Origin: Neobacillus cucumis
Lineage (GTDB): Bacteria; Bacillota; Bacilli; Bacillales; Cytobacillaceae
Reading direction: 5' to 3'
Assembly: GCF_016908975.1 (NCBI RefSeq)
Contig: NZ_JAFBEX010000011.1
Coordinates: 124,001 to 188,000 of the forward strand
Length of the DNA stretch: 64,000 nt
Part shown: piece after piece, positions 8,754 through 17,529 of the stretch
How the letters are laid out: each line of letters opens with the position of its first letter
Numbering within the stretch: position 1 is the first letter of the stretch
Program-made: the position numbers and the translations under genes
Notes under the pieces: model-generated
Databases searched by the model: none
The model's input: only the letters and a program-made list of their open reading frames with translations
Told to the model about the DNA's origin: nothing

Positions 8754-9551
8754 ATGAATATATTTTTAAAGGAATTAAAATCCCATCGTAAATCGCTCAT
8801 CTTTTGGAGTATTGGTGTGTTTCTGATGGTCTTATCCGGGATGAATAAATATGCTAATTTGTATTCTTCTAAACAATCGATGAATGACTTGATGGCGGAT
8901 ATGCCTAAATCCTTGCAGGTGATTATGGGGGTCGGCAGATTGGATCTTTCGAGGGCAAGCGGCTATTATGGTATGCTATTTGTGTATTTACTGTTGATGG
9001 CGACGATTCATGCGGCGATGCTTGGAGCTGGAATTATCGCAAAAGAGGAGCGCGATAAGACGTCAGAGTTTTTATTTGCTAAGCCTGTTTCGAGAACAAA
9101 CGTTATTACCGCCAAATTAGCTGCGGCCTTGTTTAATATTGTGGTCTTTAATCTAGTCACACTTGTTTCGTCGATGGTCATAGTGGCTAAATATAGCAAG
9201 GGTGAAGAGGTAAATAGCGATATAAGCATACTGATGGTGGCAATGTTTATTTTGCAGCTGTTGTTTATGATGATGGGCAGTGCGATTGCGGCATTTAAAA
9301 AGAAATCGAAGAAGGCAGCTTCTTTGTCGGCGGGCGTTCTTCTGCTTACGTTTATTTTGTCTGTCGTGATTGATTTGAATGAGAGTATGAAAAGTTTGAA
9401 GTATTTGAGCCCGTTTAAATATTTTGAGGCAAAAAATGTGATGTATGGCGGCGGACTGGAGCCAGTCTTTTGTTTTATTTCCTGTCTATTAATTGTCGCT
9501 TTTACAACCATAACCTATCTGTTTTATAAAAAAAGAGATTTAACTATATAA
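8754..9551 (+). CDS. ABC-2 type permease, second subunit
   Basis: A second 265-residue permease, paralogous to the one upstream and of exactly equal length. It has about six membrane segments, the coupling motif AKEERDKTSEFLFAKPVSR near residues 95-113, and a closing segment followed by YKKRDLTI that matches the partner's YAKRDIHAV. It is the last gene of the TetR-ABC-permease-permease operon, with a 12 bp gap behind the first permease and a terminator immediately downstream. The operon is most likely an exporter; antibiotic or peptide resistance is possible but nothing in the sequence fixes the substrate. Confidence 0.85.
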   Translation: MNIFLKELKSHRKSLIFWSIGVFLMVLSGMNKYANLYSSKQSMNDLMADMPKSLQVIMGVGRLDLSRASGYYGMLFVYLLLMATIHAAMLGAGIIAKEERDKTSEFLFAKPVSRTNVITAKLAAALFNIVVFNLVTLVSSMVIVAKYSKGEEVNSDISILMVAMFILQLLFMMMGSAIAAFKKKSKKAASLSAGVLLLTFILSVVIDLNESMKSLKYLSPFKYFEAKNVMYGGGLEPVFCFISCLLIVAFTTITYLFYKKRDLTI

Positions 9552-9582
9552 AGACCGGGGGGATTTCCTCCGGTCTTTTTAT
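9551..9582. terminator. Terminator after the ABC-2 operon
   Basis: AAGACCGG and CCGGTCTT arms with a GGGGATTTCCT interior are followed by TTTTTATTATTTTT. It lies between convergent genes and can act on both strands. Confidence 0.8.
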
Positions 9583-10277
9583 TATTTTTCCCTAGCCATT
9601 TTGATCAGTGTATTCATATCGCTTGCGAGCTTTGTATAGTTGGTCTGATCTGCTTTGATATTTGCTTTGATTCCATCTATTAGCGGCATGGCTTTGGCAT
9701 TCGTAATGGTTAAGATTTGAACTTGGCCGTCAAAGGCTTTGGTCATTAGGTCTTTCGCTTTGTCTAGGTTATCGTCGGTATTAAGTTTATCGGCGTCTAC
9801 CCCATCCAGATTCCCTTTGCCAGAAAGTCCGGAAGTGTTGGTTAATACTTTTTGTTGCATTTCATCGTAGCGTGTAGAGGTGGTTGCGGCTTGCGCTCTT
9901 GCAAGGATTACGGTGTCGTCAAGGACAAATACCTTAATCCCTGGAATTCCTGCTGCAGAAAGCCGTGATTCTAAATGGGAGGATATTCCTCCGTCATGAA
10001 GGCTAGAGCTTCCAATTAAGCTGTAGACATTGGTCCCCAGCCCATTGGTTGTTTGACCGTTGGCATTGGTCGTTTGTTTCTTGGCTCGATCAACACTTGG
10101 AATCACGTTTGGATTATTAGTTGAACCGTGGACATGGCCATTTCCTTTTGTATTTAATGACTGGTCATGAAGCTTTGCGGCATCGACCTGGTTTTCTCGC
10201 TGCTGCATGGAGCACCCAGTCAGAACGAGAAAAGAAATCATAACCGGAGCATAGTAATTAGTCCAAATTCTCTTCAT
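9582..10277 (-). CDS. YhcN/YlaJ family sporulation lipoprotein
   Basis: A 231-residue lipoprotein. The signal peptide ends in the lipobox LTGC at about residue 20 (FLVLTGCSM), so the mature protein would be attached to a membrane through Cys. After a Gln/Asn/Thr-rich linker comes the YhcN/YlaJ domain, marked by HLESRLSAAGIPGIKVFVLDDTVILARA and a long helical C-terminus. Members in Bacillus are made in the forespore and sit in the spore inner membrane. The ATG at 10277 is used because of the AAAGGAGGAC site; the longer frame has no ribosome site. It converges on the ABC-2 operon. Confidence 0.8.
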   Translation of the reverse strand: MKRIWTNYYAPVMISFLVLTGCSMQQRENQVDAAKLHDQSLNTKGNGHVHGSTNNPNVIPSVDRAKKQTTNANGQTTNGLGTNVYSLIGSSSLHDGGISSHLESRLSAAGIPGIKVFVLDDTVILARAQAATTSTRYDEMQQKVLTNTSGLSGKGNLDGVDADKLNTDDNLDKAKDLMTKAFDGQVQILTITNAKAMPLIDGIKANIKADQTNYTKLASDMNTLIKMAREK

Positions 10278-10421
10278 TTTTTTGTCCTCCTTTTTTTTAT
10301 TAATTTTTCTCTTACCTTTTATAAGTATGAATGGTTTATTTTGGAACATAATAATCGCAAAGCAGGGATATTTCTGTCATTTTTGGATGAATGTCCAAAC
10401 AATACTCTGGAGGTGCACATC

Positions 10422-11168
10422 TTGGTTGAAAAAAATAAAGAAAATCCAGATTCAGTATCTAGAAGGTCTTTTCTTCGTAACGCGGGTTTAACGGTTGGCG
10501 GACTAGTCGTTGGTGGTAGTATCGGTAGTCTATTCCCACGGAATAAAAATGATGGAACCACAAAAGTTACCGAGACCACGAAAAGTGAAGATTTAAATCA
10601 AGCTCTGATGTATTTCACGAAGGAACAATTCCTTGTCATTCAAGCGGCAACAGAGCGTATTTTTCCCGAGGATGATCATGGACCAGGTGCAAAATCTCTT
10701 GGTGTAGCTTATTTTATCGACCATCAATTAGCAGGCTATTGGGGTTTTAATGGCCGTGAGTATATGCAGGCCCCCTTTTATCCAGGTGAAAAAGTTCAGG
10801 GATACCAGGGGCGGTTAAAGCGAAGAGAAGTATTTGATATAGCGATTCGTGAAATTCAAAACCACAGTAATGCTGTCTACAAAAAAAATTTCACGGATCT
10901 AACAGAAGAAGAACAAGATGCCATTCTTACAGACTTTGAGGGCGATAAGGTGAATATTACAACGATTTCTCCAAGTGGTTTTTTCCAAATGCTGCGAAGT
11001 GTCACTTTAGAAGGTGCCTATAGCGACCCGTTATACGGGGGAAATTTGAATATGAATGGCTGGAAGATGAAGAATTACCCAGGCAGCCAGATGGCATATG
11101 CCGATATTATTGATAAGGACTTTAAAAAGATAGCACCACAAAGTCTAAAAAGCCACATGAATCAATAG
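10422..11168 (+). CDS. Gluconate 2-dehydrogenase subunit 3 family protein
   Basis: The small subunit of a flavin (GMC) dehydrogenase complex, 248 residues. The N-terminus carries a twin-arginine signal, SRRSFLRNAGLTVGG, so the folded protein goes through the Tat system, probably taking the flavin subunit with it. The body has the family's FTKEQFLVIQAATERIFPED and the GGNLNMNGWKMKNYPG end. A TTG start at 10422 follows CTGGAGGTG by 7 bases; the longer frame runs through a divergent promoter region. The GMC oxidoreductase follows after a REP-like element. The cytochrome c subunit known from gluconate dehydrogenases is not here. Confidence 0.85.
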   Translation: MVEKNKENPDSVSRRSFLRNAGLTVGGLVVGGSIGSLFPRNKNDGTTKVTETTKSEDLNQALMYFTKEQFLVIQAATERIFPEDDHGPGAKSLGVAYFIDHQLAGYWGFNGREYMQAPFYPGEKVQGYQGRLKRREVFDIAIREIQNHSNAVYKKNFTDLTEEEQDAILTDFEGDKVNITTISPSGFFQMLRSVTLEGAYSDPLYGGNLNMNGWKMKNYPGSQMAYADIIDKDFKKIAPQSLKSHMNQ

Positions 11169-11290
11169 AAAAGCGGAAGCGCCTTGCTCAGGGGCGACAG
11201 GCGTAAGACGAGCCGGCGAGAAGGCTGCTCTTTAGCCTTCTTGACGGATTGCCTTACGACCCCGAGCCCCTAGGCGCTGCAGCTAGCCAA
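11167..11290 (+). repeat. REP/MITE-like palindromic element, copy 1
   Basis: Begins AAAAGCGGAAGCGCCTTG and ends CCCCTAGGCGCTGCAGCTAG. Outer arms (AGCGCCTT, CAGGGGC against GCCCCTAGGCGCT) and an inner hairpin with AGAAGGCT/AGCCTTCT make a long imperfect palindrome. Inner-loop type 1, shared with copies 3, 4, 5 and 11. Confidence 0.8.
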
Positions 11291-11341
11291 TAGAAAAGTG
11301 GAAGCCATATAAAATTATTTTTATAAAAAGAAGGTGGAGTT

Positions 11342-13057
11342 ATGGCACGAAAACTGCCAAAAGTAGATGTTGTCATCGTGGGTGTTGGTTGGGCAGGAGG
11401 AATTATTGCCAAAGAACTGACCAAAAAGGGATTAAAAGTTGTCGGCTTAGAAAGAGGAAAAGAACGAAAAACAGAAGATTACTATATGGTTCATGATGAA
11501 TTACGCTATGCCCTGCGCTATGAGCTCATGCAGGACCTGTCACGTGAAACCATTACCTTCAGGGGCAATGAAAAAATACGAGCTCTTCCAATGCGGCAAT
11601 ATGGTTCGTTTTTGCTCGGGGATGGGCTTGGCGGATCTGGCGTACACTGGAACGGGCAAACGTTCCGCTTTTTGCCCTATGATTTTGAGATTTATAGTAA
11701 GACCGTCGAGAGGTATGGCAAAAAGAAAATTCCAGCCGACATGTCACTTCAGGATTGGGGCATTACATACGACCAGCTTGAGCCCTATTACGATCGATTT
11801 GAGAAAACAGCGGGCATATCAGGAGAGGAAAATCCACTTGGTGGAAAACGGTCTGATAAATATCCGACACCACCCATGAAAAAGACACCTGCGATTCAGA
11901 TGTTCGAAAAGGCAACGAAAAATTTAAAGCTTCATCCGTATATGATGCCATCAGCTAATTTATCAGAGTCTTATAAGAATCCTGATGGAATCCAGAGGGC
12001 TGCTTGTCAATATTGTGGTTTTTGTGAGCGTTTTGGCTGTGAATATGGCGCCAAGGCCGATCCGGTTGTCACCGTGATTCCAGTTGCCAATAAAACAGGG
12101 AACTTTGAAATAAGAACCCATTCGAATGTAAGACGAATTTTAAAAACGGGTAATAAAGCGACAGGTGTCTTATATACAGATGTCACAACCGGTGAGGAAA
12201 TTGAGCAGCCTGCAGATATAGTGGTCGTAACAAGCTATGTATTTAATAATATCCGCCTTCTCTTAATGTCGGGAATCGGTAAACCATATGACCCTAATTC
12301 GGGAACCGGTGTAATTGGGAAAAACTATGCCTACCAAGTAATTAAAGGGAATGCGATTGGCTTTTTTGATGACAAGGAATTTAGTACCTTTGCAGGAGCG
12401 GGTTCACTGGGAATGTTGGTTGATGATTTTAATGGTGACAACTTTGACCATAGTAATGTGAATTTCATTCATGGCGGGATGATTTCATTACAGCAAACCG
12501 GTTTAAGGCCGATTCAGAACAACCCTGTACCAGGAGGAAAGCCAACCTGGGGGAAAGAATTCAAGGCAAATTCCGTGAAATATGCTAATCGCTTTTTAAC
12601 GGTTGGCTCTCAAGGTTCTTCGATGCCGTTTAAGCGACACTTTCTCGACCTTGATCCCACCTATAAGGATGCATTTGGCGATCCGCTTATTCGAATTACC
12701 TTTGACTTTGAGGAACAGGACCGGCAAATGTCTAAATACCTTGCAGGTAAATGTGCCGATATTTTAAAGGAAATGGGTGCCAATCATATTGATACGATGA
12801 AAGATTTAGGTCCATATGATATTACTACTTATCAATCCACCCATAATACCGGCGGTGTCATTATGGGGGCTGATCCGGCGACCTCTGCTGTCAATAATTA
12901 TTTGCAAATGTGGGATATGGATAACCTATTTGTCATCGGTGCATCGGCATTCTCGCACAATTCTGGCTATAATCCAACTGATACGGTCGGAGCTTTTGCT
13001 TACCGTGCCGCAGAAGGAATACTTAAATATCGGGATAAGGGCGGACAAGTGGTGTAA
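11342..13057 (+). CDS. GMC-family FAD oxidoreductase (gluconate dehydrogenase-like)
   Basis: A 571-residue flavoprotein of the glucose-methanol-choline family, large subunit type. The FAD site VGVGWAGGIIAKEL lies near residues 13-26, with the GSGVHWNGQT loop near residue 98 and the active-site region THNTGGVIMGADP and AFSHNSGYNPTDT near the C-terminus, the latter carrying the catalytic His and Asn. Four Cys in CQYCGFCERFGC could bind metal or form disulfides. It has no signal peptide and would be exported with the Tat-borne small subunit encoded upstream. The likely role is periplasm-side or cell-surface oxidation of a sugar or polyol with electrons passed to the respiratory chain; the substrate is unknown. 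Confidence 0.88.
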   Translation: MARKLPKVDVVIVGVGWAGGIIAKELTKKGLKVVGLERGKERKTEDYYMVHDELRYALRYELMQDLSRETITFRGNEKIRALPMRQYGSFLLGDGLGGSGVHWNGQTFRFLPYDFEIYSKTVERYGKKKIPADMSLQDWGITYDQLEPYYDRFEKTAGISGEENPLGGKRSDKYPTPPMKKTPAIQMFEKATKNLKLHPYMMPSANLSESYKNPDGIQRAACQYCGFCERFGCEYGAKADPVVTVIPVANKTGNFEIRTHSNVRRILKTGNKATGVLYTDVTTGEEIEQPADIVVVTSYVFNNIRLLLMSGIGKPYDPNSGTGVIGKNYAYQVIKGNAIGFFDDKEFSTFAGAGSLGMLVDDFNGDNFDHSNVNFIHGGMISLQQTGLRPIQNNPVPGGKPTWGKEFKANSVKYANRFLTVGSQGSSMPFKRHFLDLDPTYKDAFGDPLIRITFDFEEQDRQMSKYLAGKCADILKEMGANHIDTMKDLGPYDITTYQSTHNTGGVIMGADPATSAVNNYLQMWDMDNLFVIGASAFSHNSGYNPTDTVGAFAYRAAEGILKYRDKGGQVV

Positions 13058-13126
13058 GCAGTGCTTGTTGATAGATTTACCTGTGCAGATAGTGTTAAGA
13101 TGAAAAAATAAAATAAAGGGAGAGAT

Positions 13127-13486
13127 ATGCATATGACCGAACAGAATGAAAACGCTGTACTTCCACCGAAAACCTGTTCCATTGAACGGTTGGTGACGGT
13201 AAAAGCAGATGTGGAGAAGGTATTAGCAGGAGAAAAAACAGCAACACGCCGAAATGGTCGCTATGCCGACCCTGGTGAAATCATGACACTTGAGGGTCGC
13301 CAGTTCGTCGTCGAAAAAGTATATTCACAGAGCTTGGGCGAATTAACAGATGATGATGCCCGCCGCGAGGGCTTCAACACGGTTGAGGAGTATAAACAAT
13401 CGATCCTTTCCTACCACCCTGGGATGCCTTGGCTGCCGCAAATGCGTGTCTGGGTTCATGAATTCCGCCCAGTAGAAGCTGAATAA
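13127..13486 (+). CDS. ASCH domain protein
   Basis: A 119-residue soluble protein with an ASCH (PUA-like) fold. The core KADVEKVLAGEKTATRRNGRYADPGEIMTLEGRQF is characteristic, with the K-x-x-T-x-R-R element near residue 40 that in this fold lines an RNA or nucleotide pocket. ASCH proteins are thought to bind RNA and some hydrolyse modified nucleosides; the role here is not known. ATG 13127 lies 4 bases after AAAGGGAG and an alternative ATG at 13133 lies 10 bases after it, so the start is uncertain by two codons. A REP-like element follows immediately. Confidence 0.8.
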   Translation: MHMTEQNENAVLPPKTCSIERLVTVKADVEKVLAGEKTATRRNGRYADPGEIMTLEGRQFVVEKVYSQSLGELTDDDARREGFNTVEEYKQSILSYHPGMPWLPQMRVWVHEFRPVEAE

Positions 13487-13487
13487 G

Positions 13488-13611
13488 AAAAGCGCAGGCG
13501 CCTTGGTCAGCCCCGACAAGCATAAGACGCTCCCAAAACGAAGGCGTTTTTTGCCTTCGTTTTGGGAGTGGCTTATGACCTCGAGGGGCTAGGCGCTGGA
13601 GCTAGACAATT
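13488..13611 (+). repeat. REP/MITE-like palindromic element, copy 2
   Basis: Begins AAAAGCGCAGGCGCCTTGG, has the arm TCAGCCCCGACAAGC and ends GAGGGGCTAGGCGCTGGAG. The inner loop is type 2: CTCCCAAAACGAAGGC pairing with GCCTTCGTTTTGGGAG, a 16 bp perfect stem. Followed by the conserved tail CTAGACAATTTTCAAAGTC. Confidence 0.8.
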
Positions 13612-13650
13612 TTCAAAGTCAAAATTTAAACTTTCTTATCATAGGAAAAC

Positions 13651-13690
13651 CAAAATGGTCCATTTATTGTAAATGGACCATTTTGATTTT
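13651..13690 (+). terminator. Perfect 15 bp hairpin upstream of ABC exporter pair
   Basis: CAAAATGGTCCATTT (13651-13665) and AAATGGACCATTTTG (13671-13685) pair perfectly around ATTGT, then GATTTTATC. It may terminate the ASCH gene transcript. Because it sits upstream of the exporter promoter it is unlikely to be that operon's own attenuator. Confidence 0.5.
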
Positions 13691-13704
13691 ATCATGCTTA
13701 AAAA

Positions 13705-13734
13705 TTGTTTTATTACGGGAGTCGAAATTATAAT
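13705..13734 (+). promoter_or_regulatory. Probable SigA promoter of ABC exporter pair
   Basis: TTGTTT at 13705-13710, an 18-base spacer and TATAAT at 13729-13734, 26 bp ahead of the exporter gene. Confidence 0.55.
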
Positions 13735-13759
13735 AGGTTTATGAAAGTTTGCAGATAGA

Positions 13760-15505
13760 TTGGGTGAGATCATGAGGTTTTTATCTAAATACGCAAAAAA
13801 ATATTGGAAATCGTTTAGCATTGCTGTCCTGTTTCTCACCTTTGAGGCGATAAGTGATTTGATGCAGCCAACCATTATGGCCAAAATTATCGATGTAGGT
13901 GTGGTTCACAGGGATATTCATTATGTCTTAAAAATGGGCGGTGTGATGCTCCTGATTACGGCAGTCGGTGCCATTAGTGCGTCTACTCGCAGTATTATTG
14001 CCAGCATCGTCTCGCAAAATTTTGGCACCGAATTGCGCTCCGATTTGTTTAGAAAGATTCAAACCCTATCGTTTAAAAATCTGGATAAGTTTAACCGCGC
14101 CTCATTGATTACTAGATTAACAAATGATGTCACCCAAATGCAGGTGTTCGTGAATGGATTGATGCGGATTTTCGTGAAGTCGCCGCTGCTAGCGATTGGC
14201 GGACTCGTAATGGCCACGCGTCTTAATCTGCACCTCTCTGTTGTCCTCGCCGTGGTCGTACCGATTGTAGCCTTATTAATCTTTCTTAACCTGCGCCTTG
14301 GGTTCCCGCTTTTTTCGAAGGTTCAACAGGCTTTGGATCGGGTGAATTCCGTTATGAGGGAATATTTATCAGGTGTGAGGGTCGTCAAAGCTTTTAACCG
14401 TTTTGATGTCGAGATTACTAAGTTTGCCAATGCTAATGACCAGTTTAAAGATCAATCGATCGCCGCAGGGCGACTAATGGCAACCTTCAGTCCAGCGATT
14501 ATGCTGACCGTGAATCTTGGGATTGTCGTTGTCCTTTGGATTGGCGGGTTGGGGGTGGAATCCGGTAATATACAGGTCGGGCATATCATTGCCTTTACCA
14601 ATTATATGACGCAAATTCTCTTTTCACTAATGATGATTTCAATGGTATTTAATATGTTTGTCCGAGCAAGGGCTTCTGGCGGCAGGATTAATGAAGTCTT
14701 TTTACTAGAAGACACTTTCCTGCACGAAACGGAGGCGGTACCGCCTCCGTACGGTCAAGAAACAGGCCGGATTGATTTTGAGGATGTCACGTTTTCCTAT
14801 GAAGGAACAAGTGGCGAGCCCGTCTTAAAAAGGATTAATTTAACGATTCTGCCGGGGGAAACGGTCGGGATCATTGGCTCAACCGGTTCTGGAAAAAGCA
14901 CCCTCGTCGGATTAATCCCCCGTTTTTATGAGGTAACAAGTGGGATGATTAAAGTCGATGGTCAGGATATTTCACAGCTTCATCCGCAAACGCTTCGAGA
15001 AAAAATTGCGATTGTCCCGCAAAAAAATATTCTCTTTACTGGGACGGTAGCTGAAAATATCCGATGGGGAAATGAAAATGCCACGGACGATGAAGTCAGG
15101 ACGGCTGCAGCCATTGCCGGTGCAGATGATTTTATCGCGGCGTCACCGGAAGGCTATGCAACAAGAATTGGCCAGGGCGGCGTGAATTTTTCTGGCGGGC
15201 AGAAACAGCGGCTTTCAATTGCTAGGGCCTTGGTGAAAAAACCAAGTATCTTAATTTTGGACGACAGTACGAGTGCCGTTGACGTGGCGACTGAGGCGAA
15301 GATCAAAGCGGCTTTGAAAAAATATGCCCAAGGTCTTACCTGTTTATTGATTGCGCAGCGGATTACTTCGATTATGGATGCTGATAAAATTGTCGTGTTG
15401 GATCATGGTGAAGTGGTTGGCGTAGGTACGCATAGTGAATTACTTGCGGAATGTCGTATTTACCAGGAAATCTATCAATCACAGATGGGCAAGGAGGTTT
15501 TGTAA
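13760..15505 (+). CDS. Heterodimeric ABC exporter subunit, degenerate site
   Basis: A 581-residue half-transporter: six membrane helices in the first 320 residues, then an ABC ATPase domain. Walker A is GSTGSGKST near residue 376, the signature FSGGQKQRLS is intact, and Walker B is LILDDSTSAVD, with Asp in place of the catalytic Glu. That change marks the degenerate-site partner in heterodimeric exporters of the BmrC/BmrD and YfiB/YfiC types. The stop codon is directly followed by the partner's start. Together they should form one multidrug-type or lipid exporter in the membrane. Substrate and exact orthology cannot be settled here. Confidence 0.9.
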   Translation: MGEIMRFLSKYAKKYWKSFSIAVLFLTFEAISDLMQPTIMAKIIDVGVVHRDIHYVLKMGGVMLLITAVGAISASTRSIIASIVSQNFGTELRSDLFRKIQTLSFKNLDKFNRASLITRLTNDVTQMQVFVNGLMRIFVKSPLLAIGGLVMATRLNLHLSVVLAVVVPIVALLIFLNLRLGFPLFSKVQQALDRVNSVMREYLSGVRVVKAFNRFDVEITKFANANDQFKDQSIAAGRLMATFSPAIMLTVNLGIVVVLWIGGLGVESGNIQVGHIIAFTNYMTQILFSLMMISMVFNMFVRARASGGRINEVFLLEDTFLHETEAVPPPYGQETGRIDFEDVTFSYEGTSGEPVLKRINLTILPGETVGIIGSTGSGKSTLVGLIPRFYEVTSGMIKVDGQDISQLHPQTLREKIAIVPQKNILFTGTVAENIRWGNENATDDEVRTAAAIAGADDFIAASPEGYATRIGQGGVNFSGGQKQRLSIARALVKKPSILILDDSTSAVDVATEAKIKAALKKYAQGLTCLLIAQRITSIMDADKIVVLDHGEVVGVGTHSELLAECRIYQEIYQSQMGKEVL

Positions 15506-17353
15506 ATGTCCAATGCAAATGAAACAACACAAACTACCCCTCCTCCCCTACGACCTGGCGGAGCCAATCGCTTTCGTGGTCCTGTTGTGAAACCAAAAAA
15601 CTTTAAAGGAACACTAAAGCGACTGTGGTATTATTTCGGCAATGAGCGAAAGATGCTAAGCTTGATATTCCTTTTTATAATTGTTGATGGCGTCCTGATG
15701 CTCCTTGCCCCGTATTTAATCGGAAAAGCGGTCGATGCGATGAGTCTGAATCAAGGAAAGGTCAATTTCACGATACTTGAAGTCACCATTATCGTGTTGA
15801 CCAGTGCCTATGTTGCCGATGCAGCATTAACCTTTTTGCAGGGCTGGCTGATGGCTGGTGTGGCGCAAAGGGTTGTGAAGCGTCTTCGTGAGGCGATCTT
15901 TCAGAAACTGCAAAAGCTGCCGGTATCCTTTTTTGATTCGCGGACGCATGGGGAATTGATGAGCCGCTTATCAAACGATGTGGATAATGTCAGTAATACG
16001 ATTTCTCAGTCCACTACACAGTTAATGTCCGGAGTCATCGTAATTGCTGGATCGTTAATCATGATGATTATCTTAAGCCCTATTTTAACGTTAGCAAGTT
16101 TAATGACCGTACCGCTTGTTTTTTTCCTAACCAAGACGATTGCGAAACGGACGAGTGTATTTTTTAAAGACCAACAAGTAAAGCTAGGTCAATTAAATGG
16201 CCATATTGAAGAAACGATCTCCGGTATTGAAGTCGTGAAGGCCTTTAATCATGAAAACCAGGTGATTGAAGAATTTGAAATGGTTAATACCAAGCTTCGT
16301 GATGTCGGCCTTAAGGCGCAAGTCTGGTCTGGCTTTTTAATGCCAATCATGAATGTGATTAATAATTTTGGCTTTGCGATTGTCGCGGTTATTGGCGGCG
16401 TCTTGGCTGTAAAAAGTATCGTAACAGTTGGGGCGATTGCGAGCTTCATCACGTACTCCCGGCAATTTGTCCGTCCGTTAAATGACCTGGCGAATATATT
16501 TAATATCCTACAGTCAGGTGTGGCAGGTGCTGAACGTGTTTTTGAAATCATGGACGAACCAGAAGAGCCAGTCGATGCAAAAGAAGCCGTTGAACTGCAA
16601 CATCCGCAAGGTCATGTGGTGTTTGAAAATGTTAGCTTTGGCTATCGCCCGGATGTCCCGATAATAAAGAACGTTAATTTTGAAGCAAGTGTGGGCAGCA
16701 GTACGGCCTTGGTAGGTCCGACAGGTGCAGGAAAAACGACGATCGTGAATCTATTGACGAGGTTTTACGATGTCACCGAGGGACGAATACTGCTGGATGG
16801 ACATGATATTCGTGACTATACAAGGGATAGCTTGCGGAAATGTTTTGGGTTTGTCTTGCAGGATACGTATTTATTTTCTGGGACGATTAAGGAGAATATT
16901 AAATACGGTAAACCTGATGCTACTGATGAAGAGGTCGTGCAAGCTGCACAAATGGCCAATGCGGATGTGTTTATTAACCGTCTGCCTAATAAATATGAGA
17001 CGGTTTTATCAGAAAATGGCGGAAACCTTAGCCAGGGCCAACGGCAGCTGTTAGCGATTGCCAGGGTCATTCTTGCGAGACCGTCACTGCTGATTTTAGA
17101 TGAAGCGACCAGCAGTATTGATACAAGAACAGAGCTTCATATTCAAGAGGCGCTGCTTAAATTGATGGAGAACAGAACTAGTTTTATCATCGCGCACCGC
17201 CTAAATACGATTCGGGATGCTGATAGGATTATGGTGATCGACAATGGGCAAATCATTGAAAAAGGCAGCCATGAACAGTTAATGAAAGCAAAAGGTCGTT
17301 ATTATCAAATGTTTTTTAATCAGTTTAAAAATGTAGAAGGAGCACTTGATTAG
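15506..17353 (+). CDS. Heterodimeric ABC exporter subunit, catalytic site
   Basis: The 615-residue partner of the preceding half-transporter. A Pro/Thr-rich N-terminal tail of about 35 residues (TTPPPLRPGGANRF) precedes six membrane helices and an ATPase domain. Walker A is GPTGAGKTT near residue 406 and Walker B is LLILDEATSSID with the catalytic Glu intact. The signature reads LSQGQRQLLA, an altered LSGGQ. Since the upstream partner has the good signature and the poor Glu, the two complement each other, as in known heterodimers. It starts one base after the upstream stop, so the two are co-transcribed and probably coupled in translation. Confidence 0.9.
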   Translation: MSNANETTQTTPPPLRPGGANRFRGPVVKPKNFKGTLKRLWYYFGNERKMLSLIFLFIIVDGVLMLLAPYLIGKAVDAMSLNQGKVNFTILEVTIIVLTSAYVADAALTFLQGWLMAGVAQRVVKRLREAIFQKLQKLPVSFFDSRTHGELMSRLSNDVDNVSNTISQSTTQLMSGVIVIAGSLIMMIILSPILTLASLMTVPLVFFLTKTIAKRTSVFFKDQQVKLGQLNGHIEETISGIEVVKAFNHENQVIEEFEMVNTKLRDVGLKAQVWSGFLMPIMNVINNFGFAIVAVIGGVLAVKSIVTVGAIASFITYSRQFVRPLNDLANIFNILQSGVAGAERVFEIMDEPEEPVDAKEAVELQHPQGHVVFENVSFGYRPDVPIIKNVNFEASVGSSTALVGPTGAGKTTIVNLLTRFYDVTEGRILLDGHDIRDYTRDSLRKCFGFVLQDTYLFSGTIKENIKYGKPDATDEEVVQAAQMANADVFINRLPNKYETVLSENGGNLSQGQRQLLAIARVILARPSLLILDEATSSIDTRTELHIQEALLKLMENRTSFIIAHRLNTIRDADRIMVIDNGQIIEKGSHEQLMKAKGRYYQMFFNQFKNVEGALD

Positions 17354-17529
17354 GGTAACACTCCCAGTTGGGGATAAATAGTAGAAACAAAGAGAATTCA
17401 CTATCGAACAACGGACCTCTTTAAGTTGCAAAATAACAAATCACAACAGAAAAAAGGGTACAAAATCAAAATGATTTTCGTATCCTTTTTTTATTGAACT
17501 CTCAACCTTTTTTAAATCACATAGTGGCA

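Noticed and set aside
13651..13690. Attenuator controlling the heterodimeric exporter, as in bmrCD
   Set aside because: The best promoter for the exporter lies downstream of the hairpin, so the hairpin would not be in its transcript.
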